From NCBI GenBank assembly GCA_002683825.1, contig NYUD01000061.1, forward strand, positions 62,001-126,000: a stretch of 64,000 bases of DNA, read 5' to 3'. Source of the DNA: Planctomycetota bacterium (GTDB taxonomy: Bacteria > Planctomycetota > UBA1135 > GCA-002686595). Of this stretch, positions 53,365 through 62,929 are shown one piece after another. Below the pieces are notes generated by a model that saw only the letters and a list, made by a program, of their open reading frames with translations, was not told the origin of the DNA and did not search any database. Position 1 is the stretch's first letter. Every line of letters starts with the position of its first letter. The translations under genes were made by a program, and so were the position numbers.

Positions 53365-56300
53365 ATGAGGAATTCGGAATTCTCGTCCGCCTTCCGATCG
53401 CTTCCCCTCGCCCTCTTGCTCCTCGTCGCCGTCGGTTGCGGCGGCGGAGCCGTTGGCTTCAGCGACAACCAGGGACAGGTCGCGACCGATGGGGATCGAC
53501 TCTTCATCACCGACGCCCACCAAAACGGAGCCGCCCAGGAACTGCGCCTGGTAGAGATGTTCTGGGGACGCCTGGTGAACGTTCACGACGTCGACCCCGT
53601 CACCGGAAGCGCGAACGTGCGTCCGCTTCTGCGCGATCTTGTCATCAACGAAAATCTCTCCTCGGACGGCATCGACTACACCATCGACAGCAACCCGGTG
53701 ACGCAGGCGACGCGACTCATCATCCACCGTAGCTATGGCTCGTCCGAACCGGAGGCGTCGGAGTTTATCCAGCTCCTGAAGCGCGCCGGAAACGGGCTCG
53801 CTCCGGTAGTACCCCGGAACGACAACGGCACCTCATCGCCACCTTTCTCGTATGTCGCACGCAACGCGTGCCTCGTGGGCCGGTTCGACGATCTCCTGGA
53901 CGACTCCGAGGAAGCGCTAGTCCAGCTGAGCCAGATGGTCCGCGTGGTCACGGGCTATCCACCGGCCATACCGTTCCAGGGTCGGCTCCTCTTCGATCCG
54001 AATCATGGCGCGCTGCTAGGAGGCCATTTCCATTCGACGCGCGTCCTGATCGACCTCTCCATCTCGCGCGCCGAAGCCGAATCGATGCCCGGGCAAGTGC
54101 AGGCGAATTCTTTCGGTCTACCGAGCAGCCAGCTCAACTCGCCTTTGCCGAACGTCTCCCTGCGCCTGCCGACGCGAACGAACCCCGGTCAAGGACAGTT
54201 CCGAGTACTCTCGACGGTCGGCGGTGCGTCGCTTTCCAGCTCGAACGGCCCGATGGATCCGTTCTCGCCCACGCTGGATCTCGTGCGCGCCTTCCGGGCG
54301 GGCAATGACAACGACATCAACAGCGGGTTTGTTCTCGACTTCGGCTCGCCCCAGCTGGTGGGTGCGTGGTCCCTGGACCTCACCGGCACGCGCCCGCGCC
54401 CGGGGGGCGCGGCGGGCTTCGAGTTCGTGGCGGACCTGACCTATCTCAGCCCCTGCCAAAAGGCCCCGCGCCGCGGAGAGATCCTGACCATCGGCCCCCA
54501 CTTCCTGCAGGTATCCGAAAACGCGGTGACGCCCAATGACGGCGTGGTTTCGAACCTGTCCCTCGAGGTGCTCTCCGATCAGGCGGTTCCGAACGAAAAT
54601 TTCCTGAATGGACGCGGCTTCTTGCGACCCGTCTATGACGTCAACCTGAACGTTACCCCCGGGTGCTGGTTGAGCTTCTTGCCGGAGCCCGGCCTGCCGC
54701 CGGACAGGGAGATCTCTCCCAACATGCAGGCCATCGTACGCTTCAGCGAAGCGATGGCCCCGGGATCGGTCATTCCGATGGAGAGCTTCAATCTGATCCG
54801 GGGCTTCGGGGGTATGACGCCCACCCCCGCCAGCATTGTGATCGGTTCCGTCGCGACCTCCGACGACCTGCAGGAGTTCCGCTTCACGCCGTCCCTGCCC
54901 CTGTCCCACCAGCAGCAGAACGAGAACTACCATTTCCTGCTCGAAAATCTCACGGACCTGGCGGGCAACTCGCTTCTCGGCGCGCCCGACTTCCTGCCGT
55001 TCACGGTGGACCCCGAGGAACCGCCCCACGACAACGGTGGGATCACACTGCGCTTCAACGACCCGAACGAGGTGGACCCGACCGACAGCGGACCGGACCT
55101 ACGGGGTCAGTTTTTCTTCGACCTGAATCGCGGCGTGATCCTGCCGCGACCGGTCGGCTTTGCCTCGGCCCAGGCGGACCGATCCAATCCGGTACCGTCG
55201 ATCATGGTGCCCTTCGCACCCGGTGTTCAGACCCCCATGGCGCCCCTGGGCAGCCGGTTGCAAAAGGTTTGGCGCTACGTGGATTTCGGCTGGCAGGTTC
55301 TGGATGAAACGCGCTTCAATCTCGACGTCGTGGGTTTGAGCTGGTCTCCCATCGGCGGTTTGCTCCTCGCTGACGTTTACGAGAACTTCGAACTCCTCTT
55401 GGCCCACTCGCGACGGCTCCCGGACGAGTGCGTGACCGTGAACCTACTGCCCGCTGTAGGAGGGTCCGGTCTCCTGGACAACCTGTTCTCCAACAACATC
55501 CTGACCGGCGACCGCACGGAGCAGAAAATCGTTCACGATCGCAGCCTGGGATACGTCGTCGATCCCTCGCACCTGTTCTTGGCACCGACCGGAACGGTCA
55601 TGATGCCCTACCCGCTCAACCGCGGCAACGGGCCGCTCGTTACCTACACCTGGCGCGACACGCGTTCGTTGTCGACGGCTGGACCGTCCGGACGCGGTTT
55701 GCCGCTGTGCATCGAAATCGGCGCTCCGCTCTTCCTCGAGGACGGACCCCAGAGCCGCATCCGCGGCTCCAACAACGTACCGACCTTCGGCCTGCCTCTG
55801 CTGATAGAGGTGAAGACCTTCCCCTCCTCCTCCGGCATCGGTCTGAACGCACTGGATATCAGCCTCGCGATCAACTCGTCGAGAAGACCGAACTTCCGCG
55901 TCTTCTCGACCGGAGGGATCAACCGCTTCGGAGTCGCCATCGAGACCCAACCCGACCTCGAGCCGCAACCGCGAGGTGGCTTCAACCCCAACTCGACCCC
56001 TCCCGGCCGGCGCACTCCCGCCGGGGACAACTCCTTCTACGTCGGCCAGATGGACTACGTGACCCGGGTCAGCCTGGTCCACTCGATCTGGCTCCCCGGT
56101 CGCCCCAGCGGTCCCGGCGGACTGTCCCAGGTTCCGGACTACTTCGAGCCCGTCATCATCCCCACGGCGAGCGAACAGCCTGCAGGCACAGAAGTGATTC
56201 TCGAGTATCGCGGAGCCGTCGGATTCCTCGACGTCGAGGACTCCGTCTTCGATTCGTCCCAGCTGGACTCCTACGGCAATCCGTTCGAGATCCAGACGGA

Positions 56301-56493
56301 AGCGGACGGTTGCAACGGTTGTGTCCGCCCGAAGGGGACCGTGTTCTACCTCGACGACGTGCGCACGTGGACCGAAGACATCGACCTGCTCGACACGGCG
56401 AACTTCCTGCAACTTCGGATCACCTTCATCAACAATATCGAATCCGGTGAATCTCCTGAAATCGATGCGATCGGAATTCCCATCGATTACTAG
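53365..56493 (+). CDS. Giant lipoprotein with Ig-like domain, paralogue 1 of 3
   Basis: A 1,042-residue lipoprotein. The signal peptide ends in LLLLVAVGC (lipobox cysteine at about 25), followed by a Gly-rich linker. Residues about 433-555 contain a SbsA/Big_5-type Ig-like domain (QAIVRFSEAMAPGSVIPMESF and LQEFRFTPSLPLSHQQQ). Strongly conserved blocks shared with the next two genes are PVPSIMVPFAPGVQTP, WRYVDFGWQVLDE, NVPTFGLPLLIEV and FRVFSTGGINRFG. A C-x-x-C pair (CNGC) sits near residue 981. The remainder is beta-rich with no known family. ATG 53365 follows the dyad-symmetric site. Probably attached to the outer membrane and surface-exposed. Confidence 0.75.
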   Translation: MRNSEFSSAFRSLPLALLLLVAVGCGGGAVGFSDNQGQVATDGDRLFITDAHQNGAAQELRLVEMFWGRLVNVHDVDPVTGSANVRPLLRDLVINENLSSDGIDYTIDSNPVTQATRLIIHRSYGSSEPEASEFIQLLKRAGNGLAPVVPRNDNGTSSPPFSYVARNACLVGRFDDLLDDSEEALVQLSQMVRVVTGYPPAIPFQGRLLFDPNHGALLGGHFHSTRVLIDLSISRAEAESMPGQVQANSFGLPSSQLNSPLPNVSLRLPTRTNPGQGQFRVLSTVGGASLSSSNGPMDPFSPTLDLVRAFRAGNDNDINSGFVLDFGSPQLVGAWSLDLTGTRPRPGGAAGFEFVADLTYLSPCQKAPRRGEILTIGPHFLQVSENAVTPNDGVVSNLSLEVLSDQAVPNENFLNGRGFLRPVYDVNLNVTPGCWLSFLPEPGLPPDREISPNMQAIVRFSEAMAPGSVIPMESFNLIRGFGGMTPTPASIVIGSVATSDDLQEFRFTPSLPLSHQQQNENYHFLLENLTDLAGNSLLGAPDFLPFTVDPEEPPHDNGGITLRFNDPNEVDPTDSGPDLRGQFFFDLNRGVILPRPVGFASAQADRSNPVPSIMVPFAPGVQTPMAPLGSRLQKVWRYVDFGWQVLDETRFNLDVVGLSWSPIGGLLLADVYENFELLLAHSRRLPDECVTVNLLPAVGGSGLLDNLFSNNILTGDRTEQKIVHDRSLGYVVDPSHLFLAPTGTVMMPYPLNRGNGPLVTYTWRDTRSLSTAGPSGRGLPLCIEIGAPLFLEDGPQSRIRGSNNVPTFGLPLLIEVKTFPSSSGIGLNALDISLAINSSRRPNFRVFSTGGINRFGVAIETQPDLEPQPRGGFNPNSTPPGRRTPAGDNSFYVGQMDYVTRVSLVHSIWLPGRPSGPGGLSQVPDYFEPVIIPTASEQPAGTEVILEYRGAVGFLDVEDSVFDSSQLDSYGNPFEIQTEADGCNGCVRPKGTVFYLDDVRTWTEDIDLLDTANFLQLRITFINNIESGESPEIDAIGIPIDY

Positions 56494-59400
56494 CGAGACG
56501 TCAACCCGGACCGAAGAGCCCGGAAGCATTACCGGGATTGCTCTCGTGGTGGTTTTTTTCGCCCTGGCGTCCTGCACGGGCGGAGGAGGTGGCGTCGGGC
56601 AGGTCGGCGTGCCGGGGGAATTCCAGACGGATTCCAGCGGGCATCTTTTCTTCGTCGATCCGCACATGGGAGGTCGGGGTGAATCCCTACGCCTGGTCGA
56701 CATGCTGTGGGGACGGCTGGTCGACGTTCACGACGTCGATGTCGACGGAACCCCCAACCAGCAGCCTTTGATTCGTGATCTGGTCATCAACCAGAACGTG
56801 GTGACCGATGGCGAGTACACGCTGGAAACGAACCCGATCACGCGGCGCACACGGCTGGTGATTCACGAGCCCCACGATCCGTCCCTTCCCAACGATGGAG
56901 CCTTTCTGAGCCTTCTCCGCGATGCGACTGCAAACCTGGCGCCTATCCTCCCCAAGAACGACGACGGATCTTCATCTCCGCCGTTCTCACTGGTCGCGCG
57001 CAACGCCTGCATCGTCCTGCGCTTCAATGACCTCATGGAAGATTCCGCTGATGCCGCGCTCGGCATCAGCGAACGGGTCCGTCTGGGAACGGGCACTCCG
57101 CCGGACACGCCCTTCGGTTCCCGCATCCTTTTCGGTCCGAACCACGGAGGCAGCGTCGGAGGTCGATTCCATTCGACCCGCATCCTCATCGATTTGACGG
57201 TCTCCGAGGCCGAGGCCGTCGCCTCTCCCGTACCGATCGTGACCAACACCTTGGGCTTGCCCGCCTCGCCGTTGAATTCGACGAGCCCGAGCGCCGCGGT
57301 TCGTCTGCCGACACAGGTCAGTCCCGGCGATGGACAATTTCACATCCTGCAAACGCTCTTCGGGGCGGGATTGACCGGGCTGAATGCAGGTCCGATCGAT
57401 CCAACTTCCCCCACCCGGGATCTGGTTCGCGCTTTCCGGGCGGGCAATGCGGCCGATATCAACAATGGCTTCCTGCTCGATCTGGAACCGCCGCGCATCG
57501 TCGGTCAATGGCCGATCCGATTGACCGAGGTTCGACCCCGGAAGGGCGATCGTTCGGGACTGGCTTTTCAGGCCAACCTGACCTTCCTGGGCCCGTGCAC
57601 CAAAGCCCCCCTGAGGGGCGAGGTGCTCACGGTGGGCTTCCATTTCCTGAGCGTAGCTGCGAATGCGGCGGCGCCCGATGGCAACGGTGTCGTTGCAAAC
57701 GTCGAGCTCGGGCTCCTGGGAGTCGAGAGCATCGCCTCGCCGGACCTTCTGGTGGGCGATGGTTTTTTTAGGCCGATCTATCGCCCCGGCGGCAGCGTTC
57801 CAGGCGCCTGCTGGTTGACCTTCTCCCCCGACCCCAGAACGCCGCCCGATCGTAATCTCTCCAGTTCGATGCAAGCCTCTCTACGCTTCACCGAACCGAT
57901 GGATCCCGCTTCGGTCACTCCCCTGGAAACCTTCCAGATGGTGCGGGGCATATCCGGCACCCAGGTGGAACCCAAGAACGTCGTCATCGGCACCGTGAGT
58001 TCTTCCGGTGATCTTCAGGAGTTCCGCTTCACGCCCCTGTTGCCACTGTCGCACAGCCAGAACGGCGAGTTCTATCACTTCCGCCTGCTCGCCATGACCG
58101 ACCTCAGCAACAACGTCCTGGCCCAGGTTCCCGCCTCGATTTCGATCACGGTGGATCCCGAAGAACCCGTGATCGACACCGGGGGGCTCGCCCTGTTCTT
58201 CGACAGCCCCAACGAGATCGACCCCGCGACCTCCGGCAACGATCTGCGCGGACAGTTCTTCTACGACCTTGAAAAGGGTTCGATCCGGCCCCGCCCGGTC
58301 TTCTTCGCCTCGGCCGCCGCCGATCGAATCAACCCGGTCCCCAGCATCATGGTGCCCTTCGCACCCGGTGTGCAAACACCACTGTCACCGCTCGGCAGCA
58401 AGATGCAGATGGTCTGGCGCTACACGGATTTCGGCTGGCAGGTCCTCGACGAAACGCTCTACAACCTGGATGTCGTGGGCCTCAGCTGGTCCCCCATTGG
58501 GGGATTGGTGACCGCGGACTTCTACGAGAACTTCGAGATACGACTCGCCCACAGTTCCCGACTGACCCACGAGTGCCGAGGTGTCGCGACAGGTTTCCCT
58601 CTTTTCGGGGACTCGGGTCTGCATCCGGGTTTGTTCGTCAACAACATCCTGACCGGCGAGGGGATTGGCCAGGAGATCGTCCACCCTGCTCCTCTGGGCT
58701 ATCAAGTGAACCCCTCGGACCGCTTCACGTCTGCCGCAGGGACGCCCATGATGCCCTTCCCCTGGAACCGCAACGCCGGGAATCCCAACAGCTACACGTG
58801 GCGGGATACGCGCTCGCCTCTGGTCGGAGGCGACGATGGACCGGGCCTGCCTATTTGCATCGAAATCGGGGCTCCCCTGCTCCTGGAATCGCCGCCCAAT
58901 GGGCGAATTAGAAGGGCGGGAAACGTCCCCACGTTCGGACTTCCGCTCTTGCTGGAGTTTCGTTGCTTCCCGTCGAGCTCCGGTTTGGGCTTGAACGCCT
59001 TCGACATCTCGCTGGCGAACAACGCATCGAGGGGCCCCATCTTCCGTACCTTCTCTACCGGCGGCATCAATCGGTTCGGCAACCCCGTGCAAGTGCAACC
59101 CGACCTGGAGGATCAAGCCCGGGGCGGATTCAATCCAAACTCGTCCCCACCTGGAAGGAGAACCCCCCCGGAAGACAACTCGTTCTACGTGGGACAGCTC
59201 GATTACGTCATCCGTATGAGCCAGTTGCATTCGATTTGGCTCGACCTTCGCCCCGGCCCCATCGGTCCGTTCCAATGGACGAACTTCGCCCAGCCCGTGG
59301 TTTTTCCTCCGGCGCAAGCACAGCCGAGCGGAACCTCGGTCGTTCTCGAATACCGCGGTGCTTCGGGCTTTGCGGATGTTGGCGAGTCGGCATTCGACGC

Positions 59401-59644
59401 GCGCTTCTTGGATCCCTACGGCAACATTTTCGAGTTCCAGACGACCGATGAGCACAATTGCAACCAGTGCATCCGCGAAAGAGGAACGGTCTTCTATCAC
59501 GGCGGCGTCGAGACATGGTCGGAAGACATCGACGCGCTCGACGGTTCCAGTTTCATTCAGGTTCGCATGACCTTCTTCAACGACATCGGATCCGGCCAGA
59601 CCGCCCACCTCGACAGTTTCGGGATCGCGGTCGCCTACGAATAG
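56465..59644 (+). CDS. Giant lipoprotein with Ig-like domain, paralogue 2 of 3
   Basis: About 1,059 residues and collinear with paralogue 1, including the Ig-like domain (QASLRFTEPMDPASVTPLETF), PVPSIMVPFAPGVQTP and the C-terminal CNQC pair. The lipobox is VVVFFALASC followed by a Gly run. The start is uncertain: ATG 56465 overlaps the first gene by 29 bases and gives a long, poorly charged leader before the hydrophobic core, while no other ATG lies between it and the lipobox. Overlap with the previous gene indicates co-transcription and coupling. Confidence 0.7.
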   Translation: MRSEFPSITSETSTRTEEPGSITGIALVVVFFALASCTGGGGGVGQVGVPGEFQTDSSGHLFFVDPHMGGRGESLRLVDMLWGRLVDVHDVDVDGTPNQQPLIRDLVINQNVVTDGEYTLETNPITRRTRLVIHEPHDPSLPNDGAFLSLLRDATANLAPILPKNDDGSSSPPFSLVARNACIVLRFNDLMEDSADAALGISERVRLGTGTPPDTPFGSRILFGPNHGGSVGGRFHSTRILIDLTVSEAEAVASPVPIVTNTLGLPASPLNSTSPSAAVRLPTQVSPGDGQFHILQTLFGAGLTGLNAGPIDPTSPTRDLVRAFRAGNAADINNGFLLDLEPPRIVGQWPIRLTEVRPRKGDRSGLAFQANLTFLGPCTKAPLRGEVLTVGFHFLSVAANAAAPDGNGVVANVELGLLGVESIASPDLLVGDGFFRPIYRPGGSVPGACWLTFSPDPRTPPDRNLSSSMQASLRFTEPMDPASVTPLETFQMVRGISGTQVEPKNVVIGTVSSSGDLQEFRFTPLLPLSHSQNGEFYHFRLLAMTDLSNNVLAQVPASISITVDPEEPVIDTGGLALFFDSPNEIDPATSGNDLRGQFFYDLEKGSIRPRPVFFASAAADRINPVPSIMVPFAPGVQTPLSPLGSKMQMVWRYTDFGWQVLDETLYNLDVVGLSWSPIGGLVTADFYENFEIRLAHSSRLTHECRGVATGFPLFGDSGLHPGLFVNNILTGEGIGQEIVHPAPLGYQVNPSDRFTSAAGTPMMPFPWNRNAGNPNSYTWRDTRSPLVGGDDGPGLPICIEIGAPLLLESPPNGRIRRAGNVPTFGLPLLLEFRCFPSSSGLGLNAFDISLANNASRGPIFRTFSTGGINRFGNPVQVQPDLEDQARGGFNPNSSPPGRRTPPEDNSFYVGQLDYVIRMSQLHSIWLDLRPGPIGPFQWTNFAQPVVFPPAQAQPSGTSVVLEYRGASGFADVGESAFDARFLDPYGNIFEFQTTDEHNCNQCIRERGTVFYHGGVETWSEDIDALDGSSFIQVRMTFFNDIGSGQTAHLDSFGIAVAYE

Positions 59645-59773
59645 ACCCCGCCCGCGGACTGCACAGAAGCCGTGTATTCTGCCGGTAATGTAGCCACCCG
59701 GTCCCGGGGTCTCACAGGTTGAAGCGTTTGGGGTGCGTGTTCACGAATCGCCCGGGATAGAATCAAAAGGCAG

Positions 59774-62700
59774 ATGGGACGAAGCGGACTCCATGTTTGG
59801 CACATGTACTCGTGCAGGGCCGTCATTGCGGTGGGTCTTGTCCTCTGGACTTCCTGCGACGGTGGAGGCGGCGGCGGCCAGGTCGGCTTTCCGGGGCAGG
59901 TCCTGACAAGAGAGGACGGCAGGCCCTACTTCGTCGATACCAATGAGAGCGGAGTCGGCCAGGATCTACGCCTGCTCGACGTCTTCTGGGGCAGGCTCGT
60001 CGATGTGTTCGACGTGAACGAGGAGGGAAACACCCGAGCCCGTCCGATCTTCTCCGACTTCGTCATCGACCAAAACGTCCCTTCGAACGGACAGGAATAC
60101 ACGCTCGAAACCAATCCGATCACGCAGCGCCAAAGGCTGATCATCCACCGCCCCTACAGCGCAACCGAAAAAGGGGTTAGCTCCTTTGTCGCTCTCTTGC
60201 GCAACGCGGAGTCCGGGCTGCCCGTGGTCTTGCCCAAGAACGACGACGGATCCTCGGCCGCGCCCTTCTCGTTGGTATCGCGTAACGCATGCCTCGTACT
60301 ACGTTTTTCGGACCTCCTGGACGATGCGCCCGAGGTCGAGGAAATCGTGGCGGAGCTCGTCAAGCTAGCTACAGGGTATCCGCCGAGCTCGCCCTTCGCA
60401 GGTCGGATCCTCTTCGATCCCAATCACGGTGGGCCCGCCGGAGGTCGCTTTCACTCGACGCGCGTCCTCTACGACCTCACGATCTCCGATGCGGAGGCCG
60501 CATCGATACCGTCTCTGATTCCGGTCAACTCCCTCGGATTACCCGCATCGCGCCTGGGCTCCTCCCTCCCCAACGCTTCACTTCGCATCCCCACGCGCGT
60601 CGACTTCGCGAGCGGACAGTTCGAGCTCTTACACAACCTGCGCGGCACACCCCTGTCCCCGTTCACCAACGGACCGCGGGACGCCCTCGCCCCCACCGAA
60701 GACATCGTCCGAGCCATGCGCTCGGGAAACGACACGGATATCAACTCCGGTTTTCTACTCGACCTCGAGCCACCCAAGATCGTCGGTAGCTGGTCGACCT
60801 TTCTCTCCGAAATCCGCGAGTTCCCCGGGGACCCGTCCGGGTTTTCGTTCCTGGCCACGCTGACCTTTCTCGGGCCGTGCCAAAAGAGGCCGTTGCAGGG
60901 AGAAGTGTTCACGATCGGGCAGTATTTCTTCCGCGTCGCGGACAACGCCACGGCCCCCGACTTCGATGGTGCGGTCACAGACGTGCGTCTCGAACTGCTC
61001 GGCAACGAGCTCCCGAGCAATCTCTTCTCCCTGGAAGGCAACGGCTTCTATCGGCCCGTCTATGCCCCCGGAGTCGATGTGGAAAACGGCTGCTGGATCA
61101 GCGTTTCTCCTCAACCCGGTGTCCCCCCCCTGCGCGACGTCGCAGCAAGTATGCAGGCCGTCCTGCACTTCTCGGAACCGATGGAGCCCAATTCGATCAT
61201 CCCCCTCGAGAACTTTCAGATGCTGCGCGGCGCGCCCGGCGTTCCGGCTCGGTGGAACAACGTCGTGGTGGGGACGGTAGGCGCCTCCGGCGACCTGCGC
61301 GAGTTTCGCTTCACGCCCAGCCTGCCCCTGGCCCACAATCAGGACAGCCGGGAATATCACTTCCTGTTCAACAACATGACGGATCTCAGTGGAAACCCAC
61401 TGGTTGCGCAACCGCCCTTCGCGCGACTGACCGTCGACCCGTTGGAGGCTCCGCACGAAAACAGCGGCGTCTCGTTTTTCTTCGACACGACAAATGAAAT
61501 CGATCCCGACGGAACGGGCAACGACCTGCGTGGACAGTTCTTCTACGATTTCCCGCGCGGCGAGATCCGCCCGCGACCGGTGATAACCGCTTCCGCCGTT
61601 GCGGATAGGGTCAATCCGGTCCCCGGAATCATGATTCCCTTCGCCCCGGGTGTGCAGACCCCGCTGAGTCCGCTGGGGAGCAAACTGCAGACGATGTGGC
61701 GCTACGTCGACTTTGCCTGGCAGGTCCTGGACGAATCCCTCTACAACCTCGACGTCATCGGACTCAACTGGGCTCCGGTCGAAGGACAGGTGATCGCCGA
61801 CTTCTACGCAAACTTCGAAATGCGCGTTTCGCACACCCAACGACTCCCGGTGGAGTGTCGCGAAGCACAGTACGGCCTTCCCCTTTTTCCGGGATCGGGT
61901 CTGCAGAACAACCTGTTCACCAACAACGTCCTTTCCGGCCAGGGACTCTCCCAGGAGATCGTTCACGAGAAGCAGCTCGGCTACTCCATCAATCCCGTGG
62001 ATCTCTTCGTCTCCTCGTCGGGACGAACGATGATGCCGTTTCCATGGAACCGCGGCCGAAGCGCCGCCGAGCTGGTTACCTATACCTGGCGCGATACGCG
62101 CTCGAATGCGCTCGGCGGTCCAGGCAGCCGTGGATTGCCACTATGCATCGAGATCGGAACCCCGCTCTTCCTGGAAAACGGTCCTCCGCGGCGGGTCCGG
62201 TCGGAGAATGATGTGCCCACCTTCGGGCTGCCGATCTTGATGGAGTTCCGCTGCTTCCCTTCCGACTCAGGCGTTGGACTGAACGCCTTCGACATCTCCC
62301 TGGCTTCCAACTCGTCGATTTTTCCCTACTTCCGAACGTTCTCGACGGGTGGAATCAACCGCTTCGGAAACCCGGTCCAGGTCCAGCCCGACCTCGAGCA
62401 AAGCCCGATGGGAGGCTTCAACCCCAGTTCAAGCCCACCCGGCCGGCGCACGCCGAATGCGGATCCATCCTTCTACATCGGGCAACTGGATTATGTCGTG
62501 CGCATCAGCCATGTGCACACCGCGTGGATCGACGCACGCCCCAGTCCCGCCTTTTCGAAGCCGATCGACTACGCGACGCCGGTCGTCCTACCGGCACCCG
62601 CGGACCAGCCCCCCGGCACCCAGGCGATTCTGGAATTTCGCGGGGCGGATGCTCTGATCGACATGGGAGACGCGGGGTTCGACGCCGGCCAGGTCGACAT

Positions 62701-62929
62701 CTACGGACGGGTCTTCGAGGTTCAATCCGAGAATGACGGGTGCAACCAGTGCATCCGGACGAACGGGGTCGTCCTCTATCACCAGAACGTGGAGAGCTGG
62801 ACGACGGACATCGACTCCATCGATGGAGCCTCGTTCTTCCAGGCACGCGTTACCTTCCTGAACAACATCGAGTCCGAACAGGTGGCACGACTCGCCGCCC
62901 TGGGGTTCCCCTTTCGCTTCGACGGATGA
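59774..62929 (+). CDS. Giant lipoprotein with Ig-like domain, paralogue 3 of 3
   Basis: About 1,051 residues, homologous over the whole length to the two preceding genes, with signal peptide and lipobox AVGLVLWTSC, a Gly-rich linker, the Ig-like domain (QAVLHFSEPMEPNSIIPLENF), MIPFAPGVQTPLSPLGS, FRTFSTGGINRFG and CNQC. Starts ATG 59774 or 59804 are possible. A 129-base gap separates it from paralogue 2, so it may have its own promoter; TAGAAT lies ten bases before the ATG. Its stop overlaps the start of the sulfotransferase-like gene (ATGA). Confidence 0.75.
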   Translation: MGRSGLHVWHMYSCRAVIAVGLVLWTSCDGGGGGGQVGFPGQVLTREDGRPYFVDTNESGVGQDLRLLDVFWGRLVDVFDVNEEGNTRARPIFSDFVIDQNVPSNGQEYTLETNPITQRQRLIIHRPYSATEKGVSSFVALLRNAESGLPVVLPKNDDGSSAAPFSLVSRNACLVLRFSDLLDDAPEVEEIVAELVKLATGYPPSSPFAGRILFDPNHGGPAGGRFHSTRVLYDLTISDAEAASIPSLIPVNSLGLPASRLGSSLPNASLRIPTRVDFASGQFELLHNLRGTPLSPFTNGPRDALAPTEDIVRAMRSGNDTDINSGFLLDLEPPKIVGSWSTFLSEIREFPGDPSGFSFLATLTFLGPCQKRPLQGEVFTIGQYFFRVADNATAPDFDGAVTDVRLELLGNELPSNLFSLEGNGFYRPVYAPGVDVENGCWISVSPQPGVPPLRDVAASMQAVLHFSEPMEPNSIIPLENFQMLRGAPGVPARWNNVVVGTVGASGDLREFRFTPSLPLAHNQDSREYHFLFNNMTDLSGNPLVAQPPFARLTVDPLEAPHENSGVSFFFDTTNEIDPDGTGNDLRGQFFYDFPRGEIRPRPVITASAVADRVNPVPGIMIPFAPGVQTPLSPLGSKLQTMWRYVDFAWQVLDESLYNLDVIGLNWAPVEGQVIADFYANFEMRVSHTQRLPVECREAQYGLPLFPGSGLQNNLFTNNVLSGQGLSQEIVHEKQLGYSINPVDLFVSSSGRTMMPFPWNRGRSAAELVTYTWRDTRSNALGGPGSRGLPLCIEIGTPLFLENGPPRRVRSENDVPTFGLPILMEFRCFPSDSGVGLNAFDISLASNSSIFPYFRTFSTGGINRFGNPVQVQPDLEQSPMGGFNPSSSPPGRRTPNADPSFYIGQLDYVVRISHVHTAWIDARPSPAFSKPIDYATPVVLPAPADQPPGTQAILEFRGADALIDMGDAGFDAGQVDIYGRVFEVQSENDGCNQCIRTNGVVLYHQNVESWTTDIDSIDGASFFQARVTFLNNIESEQVARLAALGFPFRFDG

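Noticed and set aside
59719-59763. TTGAAG / TAGAAT pair as promoter of lipoprotein 3
   Set aside because: Spacing of 33 bases is far from 17; only the TAGAAT remains, too weak to call.
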